This document shows positions 60,659 through 64,000 of a DNA stretch of 64,000 nt, piece after piece (the stretch's first letter is position 1; each line of letters starts with the position of its first letter). The DNA comes from Chloroflexota bacterium. GTDB lineage: Bacteria > Chloroflexota > Anaerolineae > Aggregatilineales > Phototrophicaceae. The stretch covers positions 1 to 64,000 of the forward strand of contig VXLV01000093.1 in the NCBI GenBank assembly GCA_009841405.1, written 5' to 3'. The position numbers and the translations under genes were made by a program. Under the pieces are notes generated by a model. It did not search any database. It was not told the DNA's origin and saw only the letters and a program-made list of their open reading frames with translations.

Positions 60659-62416
60659 ATGAAACGCGTCGCGGGAATGGTTTTGGCGCTCTGCTTGCTG
60701 CTCGCGCAGTCAGCCGGCGCGCTTGATTATGACACCGCCAATTGTCGCAAGACCATGATACAGATGCTGGGCGCCGCCCATGACGCCAGCCGCGGGCGCC
60801 TCATTGATGTGGCGGTCTACGACGCGGTAGCCGCGTCCGGCGATCCGCTCTATATCGCGCCGCTCATCGACATCGCCTACTTCGGTCGCAGCGCGGAGAT
60901 CAACCGGGCGGTCATTTCCACCCTGAATATCCTGACCGGCGAGAATATGGGCTGGAAAGGCTACTTCGAGTGGGCCGGGGCGAATGATATCGCGCTGCCG
61001 CCACATTACGACGAATTCAAAGGGCAGCTGCTGGCGAGCTTCGTCGATGCCGAATTCACGCGTTTCTTTGCGCCGGGCGTGGCGCAGTCCGCCGCGATCA
61101 ATCTGGTCGAGCCGGTTTGGGGCGGCGTCACCGTCGATGGCATTCCCTCACTGGTCAACGCGCGGCAAATCAGCCCGAAGGACGCCATTGACGAGGGCTA
61201 CCAACATGCGGATTTCTGCCGCGATGGCGATTGCAGCTATCCGGCCGCGGATGAACTGGTCTTCGGGCTCAGCTTCGGCGGCGATAGCCGCGCCTACCCG
61301 TTGCGCCTGCTGAATTGGCACGAGATGTTCAACGATGTCATCGGCCGCGCGCCGCTCTACGATGAGCCCGGCGGCGAGCAGGTCTGCCACTTTCGAGCGC
61401 CAACGCCATTCGAAATTCGCGCGCGATCAGGCGCGGACTGGCTGCTGATTTACGGCCGCTCGGCCGATTGCCCGCGCTCGGGTTGGTTGCGAAGCGCGGA
61501 TGTCGTCTGGCTTGTGGCGGAGGGCGGGGATGCCGGGCCCGAGCTGCCGGATCTCGCGGAGGGCGAAGAGGCGCTGAGCGTCGGGCTGCGCGGCCGCGTG
61601 GACGGCGCGCCAGTTATGCTGGCCTACTGCACGCTCTGCGGCGCCGGCGTGCTCTACGATGTCAGCATACCCGACCTGGCTTATACGACCCTTACCGGAG
61701 AACGCGTCGAAATGGGCGACACGGTGCTGGAATTCGGCTCCACCGGCATGCTGATGCGCTCGAACAAGCTGATGTACGATCGCAATACCGATACCGTCTG
61801 GAACGCCATCACCGGCGAGCCCGCCTTCGGTCCGCTTGTAACGAGCGGCGTCGTGTTGGATGTGCTGCCGGTGGTGGTGACTGATTGGGCGAGCTGGCTG
61901 GAGGCGCATCCGGATACCAGCGTGCTCAGCCTGGATACCGGCTTCCTGCGCAACTACACAAACGGCGCCGCCTACAGCGACTACTTCAACAGCGCCGACC
62001 TGATGTTCCCGTCCTGGCAGCAAGATACGGCGCTGATCGAAAACAAGGACATGGTCTTCGCGCTGCGCTTGCAAGGCGAGGCCAAAGCCTACCCGCTGGA
62101 GACGATCATTCCCATGCGGATTGTCAACGACCGGGTGGGGCAGACTGACCTGGTGATCATCGCCGAGGCGACGCCGGAGCGCGACTTCTTTGAACCGGGC
62201 GGCGCTGCGGTCCGCTCCTACGAGAGTGGTGGGCTGGCATTCAGCGCCGGCGACGACAGCATGACGCTTGTCAGCGACGATGGCCGCCGCTGGCAGATCA
62301 GTGAAGGCGCGCTGGTTGCGGATGACGGCGAGCGCCGTGAACGCATCGGCGGGCACCTGGCATTCTGGTTCGGCTGGTTCGGCTTTTATCCGGACACGCT
62401 GGTTTACGGCGAGTAA
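60659..62416 (+). CDS. DUF3179 protein with inserted SH3-like segment
   Basis: Exported protein of 585 residues with a signal peptide (MKRVAGMVLALCLLLAQSAGA). ATG 60659 has GGGGAGG 7 nt upstream. An N-terminal helical part (30-150) is absent from the other copies. The DUF3179 domain begins (GVTVDGIPSLVN, RAYPLRLLNWHEMFNDVIG), is interrupted by ~90 residues resembling an SH3 domain (APTPFEIRARSGADWLLIYGRS), then resumes at VMLAYCTLCGAGVLYD. The Cys pair is kept as CTLC. It ends HLAFWFGWFGFYPDTLVY like the others. It is the most divergent of the four copies and stands alone, 45 kb from them. Function unknown. Confidence 0.82.
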   Translation: MKRVAGMVLALCLLLAQSAGALDYDTANCRKTMIQMLGAAHDASRGRLIDVAVYDAVAASGDPLYIAPLIDIAYFGRSAEINRAVISTLNILTGENMGWKGYFEWAGANDIALPPHYDEFKGQLLASFVDAEFTRFFAPGVAQSAAINLVEPVWGGVTVDGIPSLVNARQISPKDAIDEGYQHADFCRDGDCSYPAADELVFGLSFGGDSRAYPLRLLNWHEMFNDVIGRAPLYDEPGGEQVCHFRAPTPFEIRARSGADWLLIYGRSADCPRSGWLRSADVVWLVAEGGDAGPELPDLAEGEEALSVGLRGRVDGAPVMLAYCTLCGAGVLYDVSIPDLAYTTLTGERVEMGDTVLEFGSTGMLMRSNKLMYDRNTDTVWNAITGEPAFGPLVTSGVVLDVLPVVVTDWASWLEAHPDTSVLSLDTGFLRNYTNGAAYSDYFNSADLMFPSWQQDTALIENKDMVFALRLQGEAKAYPLETIIPMRIVNDRVGQTDLVIIAEATPERDFFEPGGAAVRSYESGGLAFSAGDDSMTLVSDDGRRWQISEGALVADDGERRERIGGHLAFWFGWFGFYPDTLVYGE

Positions 62417-62420
62417 CGTT

Positions 62421-62906
62421 CTATCGGAAGCGCTTGCGTTTGGGTTTGCGTTTGCGCTTTTCGAACGCCGGCGGCAGCTGCAGGTCATGGGATTGCGCCC
62501 GCTCCAGCGGCGACAGCCCATGTCCTCGCTGCCGGTATTCGAGGCGTTGAATCTCTTCAGCCAAGTCCAATTGCGGCTCGGCATCGGCCAGCAAGCGGCC
62601 GCGCGCGCTGCCCAGCCGGCGCTCCATGTCCGCCCGGGGCGAGCGCTCAAAGGTCTGCCGATAAGCGTCGCGGACTAGATTGCGGCGGGCGGTGGTGGTC
62701 AGATTATCGTCGTGGATGCCAGCCGCTTCGTATTCAAAGGCGGCCGCGGAATCGCCCGCGCCACTTTGCACCGCTACCAGCAAGCCCAGGCTCCCGCCGA
62801 TTACCAAGCCGACGACGGCGCCCTCCGGCAGCGCTCCCGACAGCAAGTAGGCAACAAGCGCGCCGGCCAATGCGCCGATGATGGTGTATTGAGCGAGCCT
62901 GATCAC
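62421..62906 (-). CDS. Small membrane protein with glycine-rich helices
   Basis: Protein of 161 residues from GTG 62906 (GAGG 8 nt upstream). Two Gly/Ala-rich membrane helices (YTIIGALAGALVAYLLSG and GAVVGLVIGGSLGLLVAV) precede a charged helical cytoplasmic tail ending KRKRKPKRKRFR. No family recognised. The highly basic tail could contact nucleic acid or acidic lipids. It is convergent with the DUF3179 gene, 4 nt between stops. Confidence 0.65.
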   Translation of the reverse strand: MIRLAQYTIIGALAGALVAYLLSGALPEGAVVGLVIGGSLGLLVAVQSGAGDSAAAFEYEAAGIHDDNLTTTARRNLVRDAYRQTFERSPRADMERRLGSARGRLLADAEPQLDLAEEIQRLEYRQRGHGLSPLERAQSHDLQLPPAFEKRKRKPKRKRFR

Positions 62907-62966
62907 TTGTCGCGCCTCAGTAGAACAAACTAAATCTTGCTAATCAGGTCTCATGATACATTTCTT

Positions 62967-63136
62967 TTACCACAGAGGAAATCGAGGGTACACAGAGGTC
63001 ATAGAGGGATTCCTATCGGCTAAACTCAGATGCAATGTTAGTAGCCATCCATCAAATGACAGCGTTCGCTGGCGTACGTTCATTTCATTGCTTTACTCGG
63101 TGTCCTCTGTGTATCCTCGGTGTTCTCTGTGGTAAG
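62967..63136. repeat. MITE-like element with ACAGAG-type inverted ends
   Basis: A ~170-nt intergenic element whose ends are inverted copies over ~40 nt: left TTACCACAGAGG with further GAGG/CACAGAGG units, right ...CCTCTGTGTATCCTCGG and CTCTGTGGTAAG. The interior has no ORF of note. The right end is nearly identical to 19050-19103. It fills the 62907-63188 gap. Confidence 0.65.
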
Positions 63137-63188
63137 CATTTGAAGGCTCCACTTGCGGTTTCTGAGATTGCTCAGATGTAGGCGCATC

Positions 63189-63713
63189 TCAAATGTCGCA
63201 GATTTCGCGGACTTGCGCGCCGCTAAGCGCAAACCATTCGCCGCGCTTGCGACTCTCGGCATAGCGCTGATGCAACTGCCATTCGAGGGCGGGGGCGTCC
63301 TGCGCGTCTATAATGGCGACCACGTCGGACGCGCCCGGGAGACTGTTGCGAATCTCGGCCAGGCGTCGCGCCGGGCTGTTGGTCCGGCCGATCTTGTAGA
63401 ATCCGCTGAACTCGACGTCCTGGATGACATAGACGTAACCGGCCGGGTGCGGCAGGGTGAGCAGATCAACCGGATCGCCAAATTCACAGCGCACACTCTG
63501 GTTGACGCCCAGCCACGAGACCGCGAACGCCAGCAGCAGACCCATGCCAAGCCCGACCAGCGCGCCGGCAAATCTACTCTTGCCAAGCAGCCCCGCAATC
63601 CCCAACCCGCAGGCGACGCCCAGCGCGACGGCGACTAACGAAAGCAAGCCGAATCCGATGCCAAGCAAGGCGCCCGAAAATGTGATGGCGCTGGCTACAA
63701 CAGCAAGTTTCAT
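63189..63713 (-). CDS. Membrane-anchored GIY-YIG (T5orf172/MUG113-type) protein
   Basis: Protein of 174 residues. Hydrophobic, Gly-rich helices occupy residues 1-70 (SAITFSGALLGIGFGLLSLVAVALGVACGLGIAGLLG, FAGALVGLGMGLLLAFAVSWLGV). A GIY-YIG-like domain follows: GYVYVIQD, FSGFYKIGRTNSPARRLAEI with the Arg, the Glu in PALEWQLHQRY, and RGEWFAL. The catalytic Tyr, Arg and Glu positions appear kept. Such domains usually cut DNA and are soluble, so fusion to membrane helices is odd. AGGAG lies 8 nt before the ATG. Confidence 0.78.
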   Translation of the reverse strand: MKLAVVASAITFSGALLGIGFGLLSLVAVALGVACGLGIAGLLGKSRFAGALVGLGMGLLLAFAVSWLGVNQSVRCEFGDPVDLLTLPHPAGYVYVIQDVEFSGFYKIGRTNSPARRLAEIRNSLPGASDVVAIIDAQDAPALEWQLHQRYAESRKRGEWFALSGAQVREICDI

Positions 63714-63746
63714 TCACACGGCTCCTGAATACGTTACGAGCGATTT

Positions 63747-63808
63747 ACCCCACCCCCGGCCCCTCCCGACATCTCTATGTCGGGCATCCGACGAGTCAAG
63801 GAGGGGAG
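63747..63808. repeat. Family C repeat
   Basis: CCCCACCCCCGGCCCC left end, central hairpin CCCGACAT-CTCT-ATGTCGGG, right end GAGGGGAG. Same build as 31785-31853 with a compensated central stem. The rest of 63714-63905 holds nothing recognised. Confidence 0.65.
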
Positions 63809-63905
63809 CAATCCGCTTCGTGAAGCAAGGTAATTTGCGCGGGCTGTGTCTCCGCCGCGCGTGAGTCTACTGTACGTATACGCTGTCGAAGCGCCCGGCG
63901 TCGCG

Positions 63906-64000
63906 TCAGCGCGGTTTTGCGCGCCGAGCGAAGAAGGCTTGCATGATGGCCCGTACTTCATCCGAGACCAGCCGCTCGCCGATCATTTCCAGTTCCAGGT
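63906..64000 (-). CDS. 3' end of a probable enoyl-CoA hydratase/isomerase (partial)
   Basis: An open frame enters from the right edge and ends at TGA (63906-63908). The visible 30 residues are LELEMIGERLVSDEV, then RAIMQAFFARRAKPR. The pattern S(D/E)EVRxxMxAFxxRRxP is typical of the C-terminus of crotonase-fold enoyl-CoA hydratases. It is absent from the ORF track because it is short. The gene continues beyond the window, and the assignment rests on the tail only. Confidence 0.5.
   Translation of the reverse strand, partial: LELEMIGERLVSDEVRAIMQAFFARRAKPR

Overview
The window looks like a chromosomal segment of a GC-rich, free-living bacterium, most probably a Chloroflexota member of the Anaerolineae type, perhaps from a metagenome assembly. 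This is an inference from gene content: secreted proteins with Thr/Pro linkers and SH3-like domains, several DUF3179 proteins, a TIR-WD40 membrane protein, an Aap/Bzt-type amino-acid transporter with an oversized permease, and three families of short intergenic repeats. No rRNA, tRNA, phage, IS transposase or CRISPR array was recognised.

Layout. 1-1.4 kb: a secreted SH3-like protein and a 97-residue SelW/Rdx-family selenoprotein that reads through an in-frame TGA and is absent from the ORF track. 1.4-9.8 kb: an amino-acid ABC transporter locus with two substrate-binding proteins, two permeases and an ATPase, plus promoters and terminators. 9.8-17.3 kb: three DUF3179 proteins, one fused to a DsbA-like thioredoxin, interleaved with two paralogous membrane-anchored SGNH hydrolases. 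17.3-23.9 kb: radA, asnS, a methyltransferase, a Sua5 protein and an atypical SDR. 23.9-31.7 kb: a TIR-TM-WD40 protein translationally coupled to a glycosyltransferase, a secreted 5'-nucleotidase, a GNAT acetyltransferase and an SDR. 32-38 kb: a beta-helix/SH3 protein, a DnaQ-like exonuclease, a stand-alone structured RNA unit, a GNAT acetyltransferase, an HtrA lipoprotein and a CbpA-type DnaJ. 38-46 kb: a DtxR/MntR regulator, a Nudix hydrolase, a response regulator lacking its phospho-acceptor Asp with an unknown partner, a nitrilase, an FRG-domain protein, a D-aminoacylase-like amidohydrolase and an SPFH protein. 46-64 kb: an FG-GAP protein, a beta-lactamase-fold hydrolase, a trypsin-like protease, threonine synthase, moaA, an SDR, a large coiled-coil/SH3 protein, an MscS channel, a GT-C-like membrane protein, a fourth DUF3179 protein, a membrane GIY-YIG protein and the 3' end of a probable enoyl-CoA hydratase.

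Main points for follow-up: (1) the roughly 190-nt + strand RNA at 34.93-35.12 kb, with its own promoter and terminator, a 12-nt perfect match to the anti-Shine-Dalgarno sequence, a 9-codon ORF and mutually exclusive helices; (2) the UGA-containing SelW gene with a SECIS-like hairpin; (3) the DUF3179/SGNH block with a DUF3179-DsbA fusion, suggesting an extracytoplasmic thiol-linked system; (4) recent gene conversion between the two binding-protein genes; (5) the response regulator without phospho-Asp behind a promoter carrying an inverted repeat. Start sites were moved from the ORF track where a ribosome-binding site, signal peptide, overlap or promoter argued for it.
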